Shown piece by piece: positions 8,640-17,217 of a stretch of DNA of 64,000 nt. The notes beneath the pieces are model-generated. The model ran no database searches. It worked only from the letters and a program-made list of their open reading frames with translations, and was not told where the DNA came from. This DNA is from Nocardiopsis prasina DSM 43845 (GTDB lineage Bacteria; Actinomycetota; Actinomycetes; Streptosporangiales; Streptosporangiaceae). The position numbers and the translations under genes are program-made. The DNA is taken from the NCBI RefSeq assembly GCF_000341265.1, contig NZ_ANAE01000096.1:1-64000 (forward strand). The letters run 5' to 3'. The first letter of the stretch is position 1, and each line of letters starts with the position of its first letter.

Positions 8640-10352
8640 ATGGCACACTCCTATGCGCATTCCCTGTGGGGAAACCTGTGGGACTCACACCGGCAGATCA
8701 AAGAGCTACTGACGTTCTCGACGCGCAGGACGCCGCGTCGGACGGAGCGGGTGGCAGCGGCCACGGGCGAGAGCAGCGGCCACACCGAAGCCCGCGGCGA
8801 ACCCCCGAGTTCCACATCGGCCGAAGGCTCGGACGGCCCCGACGGGCCCGGTGGTCCCGATGGCTCCGACCCCGGGTACACGCCCGCCCGGATCATCGGC
8901 CTGGTCCTCGGTCCGCTCCTGTTCGTGTTGACGCTGCTGTTCTTCCACCCGGAGGGACTGTCCCCTGAGGGCAGGGCGGTCCTGGCCACCACTCTCTGGG
9001 TGGCGACGTGGTGGATCACTGAGGCGATCCCCATCCCGGTCACGTCCCTGCTTCCCATCGTGCTCCTGCCGCTGTCCGGCGCGCTGGACGGGGATGTCGT
9101 GGTCTCGGCCTACGGCAACGACATCATCTTCCTGTTCCTCGGGGGGTTCTCGATCGCGATCGCCATGGAGAAATGGAACCTCCATCAGCGCATCGCCCTC
9201 ACGATCGTCGCGGCGATCGGCACGAGCCCCCGCCGCATCGTTCTCGGCTTCATGGTCGCGACGGGATTCCTCTCGATGTGGGTCTCCAACACGGCCGCCA
9301 CGATGATGATGATCCCCGTCGGCCTGGCCGTCGCGTACCAGGCCGCCCGTTCACTCCGGGGTGGTGAATTCGCCGACGACCTGTCGAAGTTCGAGAAGTC
9401 CATGGTCTTCGGCATCGGCTACGCGGCCACCATCGGCGGCCTCGGAACCCTGATCGGCACACCGCCCCTCGCCATCCTCGCCGCGACCTCCGGGGAGCTC
9501 TTCGGCCAGAGCATCTCGTTCGGCGGTTGGATGGTGTTCGGCGTTCCCATCGTCGTCGCCCTCCTGGCCTTCACGTGGTTCTACCTGACGAGCATCAAGT
9601 TCAGGGTCCGGTTCAAGCACCTTCCCGGCGGCAAGGAGATCATCCGGGAGGAGAAGAGGTCCCTCGGCAGAATGTCCGCCGAGGAGAAGGTCGTGCTCGG
9701 TGTCTTCCTCGGGGCGGCGTTCATGTGGGTGTCCCGATCCTTCCTGTGGGAGGGCCTTCTTCCGGGGATCAGCGACGGAGTGATCGCGATCGTCGCGACG
9801 GTGACCCTGTTCATGCTGCCGACTCGCGGCGGAAGGGACAAAAGGATCCTCCAGTGGGAGGACTCGAAGAGGATCCCCTGGGGAATCCTCCTGCTGTTCG
9901 GCGGCGGACTGGCCATCGCGGCGGGGTTCGTCGACACCGGCCTCTCCTCGTGGATCGGCGAGCAACTGCGCATGCTCGACGGGGTCAGCGTGGTGCTGAT
10001 CATCGTCGTCGCCACCACACTCGTGCTGCTCCTGACGGAGATCACCTCGAACGCCGCGACGGCGACGATGATCCTCCCGGTCATGGCCGCCTTCGCGATC
10101 TCGCTGAACATTCACCCGTACGCGTTGATGGTTCCCTGCGCGATGGCCGCGAACTGCGCGTTCATGCTCCCGGTGGGCACCCCGCCGAACGCGATCATGT
10201 TCGGCACCGGGAAGCTGACCATCATCGAGATGGTCAAGGTCGGCTTCTGGCTCAACTGGGTAGCCCTTGCCCTCATCGTCCTGGGAGTCCTCTACATGCT
10301 GCCGTGGATGTGGGGAATCGACCTGATGTCCACTCCCCCCGCGTTCCAGTGA
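8640..10352 (+). CDS. DASS/SLC13-family divalent anion:sodium symporter (probable tartrate uptake)
   Basis: About 570 residues. A hydrophilic N-terminal 75 residues, rich in Gly, Asp and Ser, precede 11 or so membrane segments. The two signature loops of SLC13/VcINDY transporters are present: WVSNTAATMMM in the first half and TEITSNAATATM plus MLPVGTPPNAIMFGTG in the second. The ATG at 8640 follows GAGAAGG. The 270-base gap after the dehydratase contains a modest inverted repeat, CGTTCGC-N6-GCGAACG at 8456-8475. The family carries succinate, citrate, tartrate or sulfate; tartrate is inferred from the preceding gene. Confidence 0.86.
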   Translation: MAHSYAHSLWGNLWDSHRQIKELLTFSTRRTPRRTERVAAATGESSGHTEARGEPPSSTSAEGSDGPDGPGGPDGSDPGYTPARIIGLVLGPLLFVLTLLFFHPEGLSPEGRAVLATTLWVATWWITEAIPIPVTSLLPIVLLPLSGALDGDVVVSAYGNDIIFLFLGGFSIAIAMEKWNLHQRIALTIVAAIGTSPRRIVLGFMVATGFLSMWVSNTAATMMMIPVGLAVAYQAARSLRGGEFADDLSKFEKSMVFGIGYAATIGGLGTLIGTPPLAILAATSGELFGQSISFGGWMVFGVPIVVALLAFTWFYLTSIKFRVRFKHLPGGKEIIREEKRSLGRMSAEEKVVLGVFLGAAFMWVSRSFLWEGLLPGISDGVIAIVATVTLFMLPTRGGRDKRILQWEDSKRIPWGILLLFGGGLAIAAGFVDTGLSSWIGEQLRMLDGVSVVLIIVVATTLVLLLTEITSNAATATMILPVMAAFAISLNIHPYALMVPCAMAANCAFMLPVGTPPNAIMFGTGKLTIIEMVKVGFWLNWVALALIVLGVLYMLPWMWGIDLMSTPPAFQ

Positions 10353-10389
10353 CCGGGGCACGGCTCTCGGCCGCTCACCACCGGTGCGG

Positions 10390-11397
10390 TTACTGCACCG
10401 ACCAGCCGCCGTCGGAGGCGAGCACGACGCCGTTGACGTTGTCGCTGTCGTCGCTGAGCAGCCACGTGATCGACGCGGCGAGCTTGTCAGCGTCGGCGAC
10501 CTGCGGGATGAGACGCATGAACTCGCCGATGCGGGCCTTGCCGAACTCCGAGCCGAAAGTGCCGTCGATCCCCGTCGCCACCGGCCCCGGGGCCACCGCG
10601 TTGACTCTGACACCGTGCGGTCCGTACATGAACGCCGAGCTGCGCGTGATGCCGACGACGGCGTGCTTGGAGGCCGTGTAGGCGACGCCGGCCGCGTTGC
10701 CGCGCAGGGCGGCCTCGGAGGCGACGTTGACGATCGTGCCCCGTCCGGCGGCGAGCATGGCCGGGACCACGGCGCGCGAGAGTTTGAAGGTGCCGTCGAC
10801 GTTGACAGCGAAGACCCGCTCCCAGGTCTGGTCGCTCACCTCGTGCAGGGGCGACATGTCGTCCATGATCCCGGCGACGTTGGCCAGACCGTCGACGCGC
10901 TCCCCCGCCGCCTCGACGATCCTGGCCACGTCCTCGTCGCCGGTGATGTCGGCCGCGACCGGGACGACCGTGCCGTCGGGCGAGGCGTCGACCAGGCTCT
11001 GGAGGCGGTCCTGCGCGATGTCCACGGCGACGACCCGCCCGCCCTCGCGCACGATCCGCGCGGCGGTGGCGCGGCCGATCCCCGAGGCCGCCCCGGTGAC
11101 CACGACCGTGCGCCCGGCGAACCGCGCACCCGCAGTGGGCGCCTCGGGCTCCTCCTCCGGGGCGGGGGCGACCCCGCCGTTGGCGCGGAGCACGAGTTCG
11201 TCGACCAACTCCTGCGGGAAGCGCTCCCCGGCGATCTCGACGAGTTTGGCCAGCGAGAGCTTACCGACGGGGCGCAGCGCGTCCGCGTCCTGTCCCGACC
11301 CTTCCAGCAGTTCGCGCAGGACCGGTCCTCCGGTGGGGTGCGCGAGCCACTCCTCCACGGTGTTCGCGGCGGTGACGGGTCTGTCGTTCGCGGTCAT
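10390..11397 (-). CDS. Short-chain dehydrogenase/reductase with N-terminal extension
   Basis: 335 residues. The first 90 form a helical, acidic extension of unknown role. Then comes a classical SDR: cofactor loop VTGAASGIGRA, NVAGIMDD, catalytic Ser in NVASEAA, YTASK with Tyr and Lys, and the C-terminal GVVLASDGGWSV. AGGAGA precedes the ATG at 11397. It lies 120 bases downstream of the MFS exporter on the same strand, so both may be transcribed together under the TetR repressor at 13319. It is convergent with the tartrate transporter. Substrate unknown. Confidence 0.82.
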   Translation of the reverse strand: MTANDRPVTAANTVEEWLAHPTGGPVLRELLEGSGQDADALRPVGKLSLAKLVEIAGERFPQELVDELVLRANGGVAPAPEEEPEAPTAGARFAGRTVVVTGAASGIGRATAARIVREGGRVVAVDIAQDRLQSLVDASPDGTVVPVAADITGDEDVARIVEAAGERVDGLANVAGIMDDMSPLHEVSDQTWERVFAVNVDGTFKLSRAVVPAMLAAGRGTIVNVASEAALRGNAAGVAYTASKHAVVGITRSSAFMYGPHGVRVNAVAPGPVATGIDGTFGSEFGKARIGEFMRLIPQVADADKLAASITWLLSDDSDNVNGVVLASDGGWSVQ

Positions 11398-11518
11398 GTC
11401 TTCTCCTGTGTTTCGGGGCTTGCCGGGGCCGGGCCGTCGTGTGGCGACGTGGGCTCTGGAGGCGGCGCACGGTCGAAGGAACGGCGGCCCGGTCGAACGT
11501 CCGCGCAGTACGCGGTGT

Positions 11519-13024
11519 TCAGGTTCCGCTGGCGGTGCGGGCGGGCGGGGTCGCTTCGGGGCCGGGCTTGGCCTCGGGCACGGGGACGGGGACGGGCTCA
11601 CCGGGGTCGGAGGCCGCCACACGCTTGGGCAGGAAGGCCGCGACGGCGAGGGCCGAGAGCGCCGCCAGAGCGCCCATGCCCAGGATCAACACGAAGGCGT
11701 TCTGAGCGGGGAACAACTCACCACCCGCGGTCATGGTCACGTTGGCGATGACGAGCCCGGCCACGGCGCTGGCCACGGAGGTACCGATGGAGCGCATGAG
11801 GGTGTTGAGGCTGTTGGCCGAGGCCGTCTCGGACCGCGGCACGGCTCCCATGACCAGTGCGGGCATGGCGCCGTAGGCCAGACCCACACCCGCACCGATG
11901 ACGGTGGAGGCGATCATGAGCTGCCAGACGCCGGACATGAGCAACAAGCTCAGGCCGTAGCCGAGACCGACCAGCAGGGCGCCGCACATCAGCGTCGTCT
12001 TCGGTCCTCTTGTTCGCGAGACGCGTGCCGAGACCGGGGACATCGCCATCATGACCAGACCGTGCGGGGCCATCACCAGCCCCGCGACCAGGATCGTCTG
12101 CCCGAACCCGTAACCGGTGACCTCCGGTAGCTGGAGGAGCTGCGGAATCACCAGGGACATGGCGAACATGGAGAACCCGAACACCAGGGAGGCGATGTTC
12201 GTGAGCAGGACCTGACGGCGCACGCTGGTGCGCAGGTCGACCAGCGGGTGCGGCACGCGCAGCTCCCACCAGCCCCACACCAGGAGCACCACCGCCGCGG
12301 CGGCGAGCATGGCCCCCGGAACACCGCTGCCCCAGCCCCAGTCCGAGCCCTTGGAAATCGCCAGCAGCAGGAGGAGAAGCGCGACGGACAGGCCCAGCGA
12401 ACCGATCAGATCGAACGTGCCCCCGCTACGAACTCCGGAATCGGGAATCAGGGTGTGGACCAGAACGGCTCCCGCTGTCGCCAGCACGGCGGCCGCCCAG
12501 AAGAGGACGTGCCAGTCGGCGACCTGCGCCACGAGCGCGGAGGCGGGAAGGCCGAGTGCGCCGCCCACGCCGAGGGACGCGCTCATCAGGGCGGTCGCCC
12601 CGCCGAGGCGCTCGGCCGGCAGCTCGTCGCGCATGATGCTGATGCCCAGCGGGATGACCCCGGCCGCCAGTCCCTGGAGGGCGCGGCCCACGACCATCGG
12701 CACCAGGCTGGTGGCGAGGGCGCAGGCCAGCGAACCGACCACGAGGACCGCCAGGCTGATCAGCAGCATGCGGCGCTTGCCGTACATGTCGCCCAGGCGT
12801 CCCACGGTGGGGGTGGCGACCGCGGCGGCGAGCAGGGTGGCGGTGATCGCCCACGCCGTGTCCCCGGGGGTGGCTCCCAGCAGGCCGGGCAGGACCGGCA
12901 CGAGCGGGATGACCAGGGTCTGCATGAGTGAGACGACGATGCCGCAGAAGGCCAGGACACAGACGACCACGTTCGGCCGGGCACGAGAGCGCTCGACCGG
13001 TGGGCTGGCACGCACATGAGTCAT
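11519..13024 (-). CDS. MFS drug exporter, DHA2 (14-TM) type
   Basis: About 501 residues, with 14 membrane segments. Motif A is clear (GRLGDMYGKRRMLL), and motif C of antiporters appears as SLGVGGALGLPASALV. This is the EmrB/QacA group of proton-driven exporters. The ATG at 13024 is used here; a GTG at 13051 would add nine residues, and neither has a strong ribosome site. Divergent from a TetR regulator with a near-perfect palindrome between them, the usual arrangement for a substrate-induced efflux pump. Confidence 0.85.
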   Translation of the reverse strand: MTHVRASPPVERSRARPNVVVCVLAFCGIVVSLMQTLVIPLVPVLPGLLGATPGDTAWAITATLLAAAVATPTVGRLGDMYGKRRMLLISLAVLVVGSLACALATSLVPMVVGRALQGLAAGVIPLGISIMRDELPAERLGGATALMSASLGVGGALGLPASALVAQVADWHVLFWAAAVLATAGAVLVHTLIPDSGVRSGGTFDLIGSLGLSVALLLLLLAISKGSDWGWGSGVPGAMLAAAAVVLLVWGWWELRVPHPLVDLRTSVRRQVLLTNIASLVFGFSMFAMSLVIPQLLQLPEVTGYGFGQTILVAGLVMAPHGLVMMAMSPVSARVSRTRGPKTTLMCGALLVGLGYGLSLLLMSGVWQLMIASTVIGAGVGLAYGAMPALVMGAVPRSETASANSLNTLMRSIGTSVASAVAGLVIANVTMTAGGELFPAQNAFVLILGMGALAALSALAVAAFLPKRVAASDPGEPVPVPVPEAKPGPEATPPARTASGT

Positions 13025-13068
13025 CGAGCAGGAACCCCCGTATTCGGACACGCGAAAGCGCCCACGTT

Positions 13069-13088
13069 TAAGTCAGGCGCTTGACTTA
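13069..13088. promoter_or_regulatory. TetR-type operator TAAGTCA-N6-TGACTTA
   Basis: TAAGTCA GGCGCT TGACTTA is a 20-base inverted repeat with seven perfect pairs in each arm. It sits 45 bases upstream of the exporter start, in the divergent region with the TetR gene. It is the natural candidate site for that repressor. Confidence 0.7.
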
Positions 13089-13318
13089 CGATAACAGTAC
13101 GTACACGGCGGTTCCACGCTGGACGACCAAGTGAGGACCCACACCACCATGCGAAGTGCGAACCGATACGGCGGCAGCCCGATCACACGACGGCCACCCG
13201 CACCCCTCCAGGGAGCATCCGCGGATCATGCCCCCGAGCCGGGCCTGCCAGCGGACGCAGCGACGAGGCCGCTGAAGCTGAGGGGCCGCTACGGGCGGAT
13301 GTCGGTACCGTGGTCCGC

Positions 13319-13972
13319 ATGAGTGACAGGGTGGCGAGGTCGGAGCAGGTCGCGGCGACACGGGAGACGATCCTGCTGACCGCGGAGCGGCTGTTCGCCG
13401 AGCACGGTGTGGCCGGTGTGTCCAACCGCCAGATCAGTCAGGAGGCGGGCCAGGGCAACAACACGGCGGTCTCCTACCACTTCGGCTCCAAGGAGGGACT
13501 GGTGCGCGCGATCGTGCGCCAGCACACCGAGCAGATCGAGGGCGCGCGGGGCAGGATGGTGGCGCGGATCGACGGCTCGGACGAGGTCAGGGACTGGGTG
13601 GCGTGCACGGTCGAGCCCCTCGCCCTACACCTGGAGGAGCTCGGCTCACCTTCCTGGTACGGGCGTTTCAGCGCCCAGGTCCTGGCGGATCCGGCCTACC
13701 GGGAGATCGCGGCGAGCGAGGCCCTGGACTCGCCCTCGCTCGCGCGGGCGGGGGAAGAGCTGCACAGGTGTCTCCCCGACCTGCCGACGGAGGTTCGCCT
13801 GGAACGCCAGGCCATGACTCGCCAGCTCATCGTGCACACCATCGCCGAGCGGGAGCGAGCCGTGGCCGCGGGCAACAGCACGTCGTGGAGCTCCTGGCCC
13901 CAGACCGCGGTCGGCCTGACTGACGCGCTCACCGGCCTGTGGACGGCTCCGGTCACCCGCGTGTTGGTCTGA
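13319..13972 (+). CDS. TetR-family repressor of the divergent exporter
   Basis: 217 residues. The N-terminal 60 carry the TetR helix-turn-helix (TRETILLTAERLFAEHGVAGVSNRQISQEAGQGNNTAVSYHFGSKEGL). The rest is the helical ligand-binding and dimer domain. The ATG at 13319 has no ribosome site before it, so the mRNA may be leaderless; a GTG at 13310 is an alternative. The palindrome at 13069-13088 is 230 bases upstream, nearer to the exporter, which suggests that the exporter is the main target. Confidence 0.86.
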   Translation: MSDRVARSEQVAATRETILLTAERLFAEHGVAGVSNRQISQEAGQGNNTAVSYHFGSKEGLVRAIVRQHTEQIEGARGRMVARIDGSDEVRDWVACTVEPLALHLEELGSPSWYGRFSAQVLADPAYREIAASEALDSPSLARAGEELHRCLPDLPTEVRLERQAMTRQLIVHTIAERERAVAAGNSTSWSSWPQTAVGLTDALTGLWTAPVTRVLV

Positions 13973-14505
13973 TCGATCCGGCGCGAACCACGCGTCCCCT
14001 TGCCCTCGTGTTCGTGCGCCGTCATCCCCCGGGCCCCGAGCCGGTCAGGCGATGCGGGCGCCGCGGGCGAACGGGAGTTCGTCCCGCCACCCGAATCAAG
14101 AGTGGGGCCACTCGGGTGCGATTCGTGGTCCTGTGGATACCGACCGTCTGGCTGGTGCGGTTGACGACGAACGCGCAGCGACTCCTGTTGTCATGCGGGA
14201 AACCAGACCCCCACGACTCACCCGAAGTAGCCATGCCGGAGCCCACGAGGCTGGCCTCTGTGCGTCCCGGGATGCCGGCACCCTGACCACATTCCCGGCT
14301 GTTTCCGCTCGCACCAGCGCGGGGAGCGAGAGCGAACGCGCGTGGCGCCCCCGCCAACCAGCCCGATACAGGCCCGCCTGGGTGACCCACCGTAACCGGT
14401 GCGCCCGTTCCTGATCGGCCTGTGCGAGGCACGGCAGCGTGCGCGATCTCGAAGAGGTGCGCACCCGTGGGGTTCCTTCCGCCGATCGGTGTGGCACACC
14501 CTCTC
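13973..14505. other. 533-base gap without a supported gene
   Basis: Between the TetR stop and the promoter of the DUF3887 gene. Reading frames are Arg-rich and show no recognisable motif. GC falls toward the right end as the promoter is approached. Confidence 0.4.
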
Positions 14506-14541
14506 TTGACACACAGCCCGCTTGTAAAGCTATGCTTTACA
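14506..14541 (+). promoter_or_regulatory. Promoter with overlapping palindrome TGTAAAGC-TAT-GCTTTACA
   Basis: TTGACA at 14506-14511 and TATGCT at 14531-14536 give a sigma-70-like promoter with a 19-base spacer. The perfect palindrome TGTAAAGC TAT GCTTTACA (14523-14541) covers the -10 box. The GTG start at 14543 follows seven bases after the -10, so the transcript should begin at or next to the start codon. A repressor on the palindrome would block the promoter; the HTH protein encoded directly downstream is the obvious candidate. Confidence 0.75.
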
Positions 14542-14542
14542 T

Positions 14543-15151
14543 GTGCAAGAACGATTGACTGATGCCCTGCGTGCCTTGAAGACGCACATGGACGCACTCC
14601 TCGCCTCACGTGTCCTGAACAGGGACGAGGACTGGGCCGATTCGATAGCCAGTGCCGTGAGCATGCAGGCGGCCGCCGACGACGTCGTGCGTGCCGTCGT
14701 GCAACAGGCACGCCAGAACGGCGCCACATGGCAGGTCATCGGTGACGCACTCGGCGTGAGCAGGCAGGCGGCGTTTCAGCGCTATGGAAAACCGATCGAC
14801 CCCAGAACAGGAGAACCCATGAACACCACGCCACTCCCCGGCGTCGTGGAACTGGCCGCCACGGTGATCGAGCACCTCGCCTCCGGACAGTGGGCGCGGG
14901 TCACCGAGCAGTTCGACACGACCATGCGCGACGGCCTGTCGGAGGAGGCACTCGCGGCCGCCTGGGCCCAGCTCGTCGGCCTCTCGGGAGCCTTCGAGAG
15001 TCGTGGCGAGCCGGAGGTCACCCGAGCCGGTGACCTGACGATCACGAACACGCCGCTCGCGTTCGAGGCGGGCGACTACACGGCACGGATCGCGTTCCGC
15101 GACGACCGCACCATCACCGGTCTGCACATCCTGGAAGGACAGACGTCGTGA
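14543..15151 (+). CDS. HTH-DUF3887 protein, likely autoregulator of a CPBP protease operon
   Basis: 202 residues. Residues 55-85 form a helix-turn-helix of the type seen in these actinobacterial proteins (QQARQNGATWQVIGDALGVSRQAAFQRYG). Residues 100-200 are a DUF3887-like domain (VIEHLASGQWARVTEQFD...LSGAFESRGEP). The start is GTG at 14543, leaderless by the position of the -10 box. The stop overlaps the start of the CPBP gene (GTGA), so the two are translationally coupled. The pairing is, to my knowledge, common in Streptomyces relatives, but its role is not established. Confidence 0.75.
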   Translation: MQERLTDALRALKTHMDALLASRVLNRDEDWADSIASAVSMQAAADDVVRAVVQQARQNGATWQVIGDALGVSRQAAFQRYGKPIDPRTGEPMNTTPLPGVVELAATVIEHLASGQWARVTEQFDTTMRDGLSEEALAAAWAQLVGLSGAFESRGEPEVTRAGDLTITNTPLAFEAGDYTARIAFRDDRTITGLHILEGQTS

Positions 15152-16167
15152 CCACCGATTCTCCGGGCGGATCGAAGCCGCCCACGCCCCGGGGCGAACC
15201 CCGCATGGACAGACGCGACCTGCGATCCGTCACCGTGTTCATCATCCTGGCGTTCGCACTCGCCTGGCTCCTCGCGCTCCCGCTCTGGCTCGGTGACGGA
15301 CTCGCCAGCCGCTGGTTCACCCTCGTGGCCACCGCCACGATGCTGACCCCCGCGATCGCCGCCCTCGTCGTCGTGTTCTTCGTGGAGCGGCCTCGACAGA
15401 AGGCCTGGGTGCTCGGGCTGTGGCCGCTCAGACCGGTGCGGAGGGTGCTCGGTTACGGGGTGCTGGGGATCTTCGTGCCCATCGCGCTGGTCCTGGTGGC
15501 GCTCCCGGTCGGTGCGCTGCTGGGGGTCTATCCGGCCGACTTCGCGAACTTCTCCGCGTTCCAGCAGGTCCTCGACGAGCAGACGGGCACCACCGAGATC
15601 CCGATACCGATCGGTGCGCTCATCGTCCTCCAGCTGGCCACGCTCCCTCTGGCGGCGTTCATCAACCTCGTTCCGGCTCTGGGCGAGGAACTCGGGTGGC
15701 GAGGGTGGCTACTCCCGAAGCTGATGCCGCTGGGAACACTCCCAGCCCTGCTGGTCTCTGGCGTGATCTGGGGTCTGTGGCACGCTCCGCTCATCCTGCT
15801 GGGCTACAACTACCCCGATGCACCAGGCTGGCTCGGGTTGACCGCGATGGTCGGCATGTGCGTTCTGATCGGCGCGGTCTTCGGCTGGCTGCGACTCCGC
15901 TCGGGATCCGTGTGGCCCGCGGCCCTGGCGCATGCCTCGTTCAACGGGGCGGGTGCGACCTATCTTCTCTTCGCCAGGGCTGGTGAGCACGTCGACACCA
16001 CGCAGGCGACGGTCCTGGGCTGGAGCGGGTGGATCGTGCCGCTCGCGCTCGTGGCGGTCCTCGTCGCCACAGGACAGTTCTCTGCCGCCAAGCACCCCTC
16101 CACCCCACCGCCGAAGAAGGGTCAGGCCCCTGAACGCCCGGCCGCGGAACAGGTAACCGGTGAGTAG
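15148..16167 (+). CDS. CPBP-family intramembrane protease
   Basis: 339 residues with about eight membrane helices. The active-site signature EELGWRGWLLPKL (glutamates plus Arg) is followed by a helix with WGLWHAPLILLGYNYP (motif 2 His) and a third block ending HASFNGAG. These are the hallmarks of CAAX-protease and bacteriocin-processing (CPBP) membrane endopeptidases. It overlaps the HTH-DUF3887 gene by four bases. Substrate unknown; the coupled regulator may be part of its circuit. Confidence 0.85.
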   Translation: MTTDSPGGSKPPTPRGEPRMDRRDLRSVTVFIILAFALAWLLALPLWLGDGLASRWFTLVATATMLTPAIAALVVVFFVERPRQKAWVLGLWPLRPVRRVLGYGVLGIFVPIALVLVALPVGALLGVYPADFANFSAFQQVLDEQTGTTEIPIPIGALIVLQLATLPLAAFINLVPALGEELGWRGWLLPKLMPLGTLPALLVSGVIWGLWHAPLILLGYNYPDAPGWLGLTAMVGMCVLIGAVFGWLRLRSGSVWPAALAHASFNGAGATYLLFARAGEHVDTTQATVLGWSGWIVPLALVAVLVATGQFSAAKHPSTPPPKKGQAPERPAAEQVTGE

Positions 16168-16302
16168 TCACAGGGAATCCTGAGAACCTCACGTGGATGT
16201 GGCGGTGCGGCCGGTGAGACACCAAGCCCCCGGCGTGGCCGGTGACGCTCTTGTCCACGGCCGGTCCCCCGCCACCACCAGCCGAAGGCACCGAGGACCC
16301 GG

Positions 16303-16467
16303 GTGGCTATCGGCCTGGGCCCCCGGTTCCCGGCCGAGGACTCGGTCCGCGAGCGCTACCTCGCGGCCTTCGCGCGCGCACTGCCCGGCCTTTTCCCGGA
16401 GGAGTTGCGGTTTCGAATGCGGGGGATCCTCGCCGTGACGGCTGTCGACCGCCTCGAGGTCTACCAG
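16303..16467 (+). pseudogene. Fragment of a TetR-family C-terminal domain
   Basis: The frame reads PAEDSVRERYLAAFARAL, then FPEELRFRMRGILAVTAVDRL. This resembles the ligand domain of TetR repressors. No DNA-binding domain is found upstream in any frame, and the frame degenerates after VDRLEVYQ. I read it as a gene remnant. The match is by eye only. Confidence 0.35.
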
Positions 16468-16911
16468 CCCTCTCCCCCAACTGTGCGCCCCCGGTATCGG
16501 GCGACGCGGCCCGGCGATGGGTGATCATGCTTCTCACAGCAGCGATGAGTGCGCCACCGACCCGACCCTGACAACCCAGGACAGGCACCGCGCCGTCGGC
16601 GACCGTGTGTACGTTCCCCGCACTCGTGCGGAACTCGCGCCTGGGCAACTCACCGCTCCGCTCGGCCCCACCGTTGCCGAAGGGCCCCTGCTAGCGAGAG
16701 ACGATACCCCAAAACCCCTCATATTGCCCCCTTCTTTCACGCTCGGGAATATCTACCAAAAACACTAAAACGGACCAGGTTGCAGCATCGCATTGACAAA
16801 AGAGGCAATTACCCAAGATGCTTGATATGCAAGGACGCTGAACGGATATGAGAATGGCCGGGCCGAATATTTCCGGGAGCTTTTGTCCGTTCTTCCGCCG
16901 CGGTCCTTCTC
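16468..16911 (+). promoter_or_regulatory. AT-richer upstream region of the polyprenyl operon
   Basis: No gene. From about 16690 to 16890 the base composition becomes clearly richer in A and T than anywhere nearby, with runs such as CCAAAAACACTAAAA. TTGACA at 16793-16798 with GATGCT 18 bases later is a possible promoter for the operon starting at 16912, which would leave an untranslated leader of about 80 bases. Confidence 0.4.
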
Positions 16912-17217
16912 ATGTCGACTGAAAGCAGGGATGCTGTGGCGCACACCGGTGACGGTGCGAGGGCCGACCACGTGGGCGAACCGGTACTGATCGCGGCCGG
17001 GGTGGCCGACCTGGCGTTCAGCGGTATCGGGGCGGCTCTGAAGAAGGCGAGGGCGCTGCTGGTCCGGTCGGACCTGGGGGAGCTGTCTCAGGACGGCCGG
17101 GAGGAACTGCGGCAGCGGGGGCGGCTCGCATTGCAACGGTACGTCCCCGTGTCCGAATCCCATGTGGAGCTGCTTGCCCGGCGGGCCGCGTCCCGGCCCG
17201 GGCAGAGCGATGTCTGA
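16912..17217 (+). CDS. Small protein of unknown function, first gene of polyprenyl operon
   Basis: 101 residues, helical and charged, with no cysteine and no membrane segment (central AGVADLAFSGIGAALKKARALLVRSDLGELSQDGREELRQRGR). The stop overlaps the start of the polyprenyl synthase by eight bases, which argues that it is real and co-translated. The ATG at 16912 lacks a good ribosome site, so the start is unsure. I do not recognise a domain. A role as partner or regulator of the synthase is only suggested by position. Confidence 0.6.
   Translation: MSTESRDAVAHTGDGARADHVGEPVLIAAGVADLAFSGIGAALKKARALLVRSDLGELSQDGREELRQRGRLALQRYVPVSESHVELLARRAASRPGQSDV

Noticed and set aside
14022-14729. Minus-strand frame of 235 codons before the DUF3887 gene
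   Set aside because: Arg/Pro-rich, no motif, covers a clear promoter and the start of a better gene.
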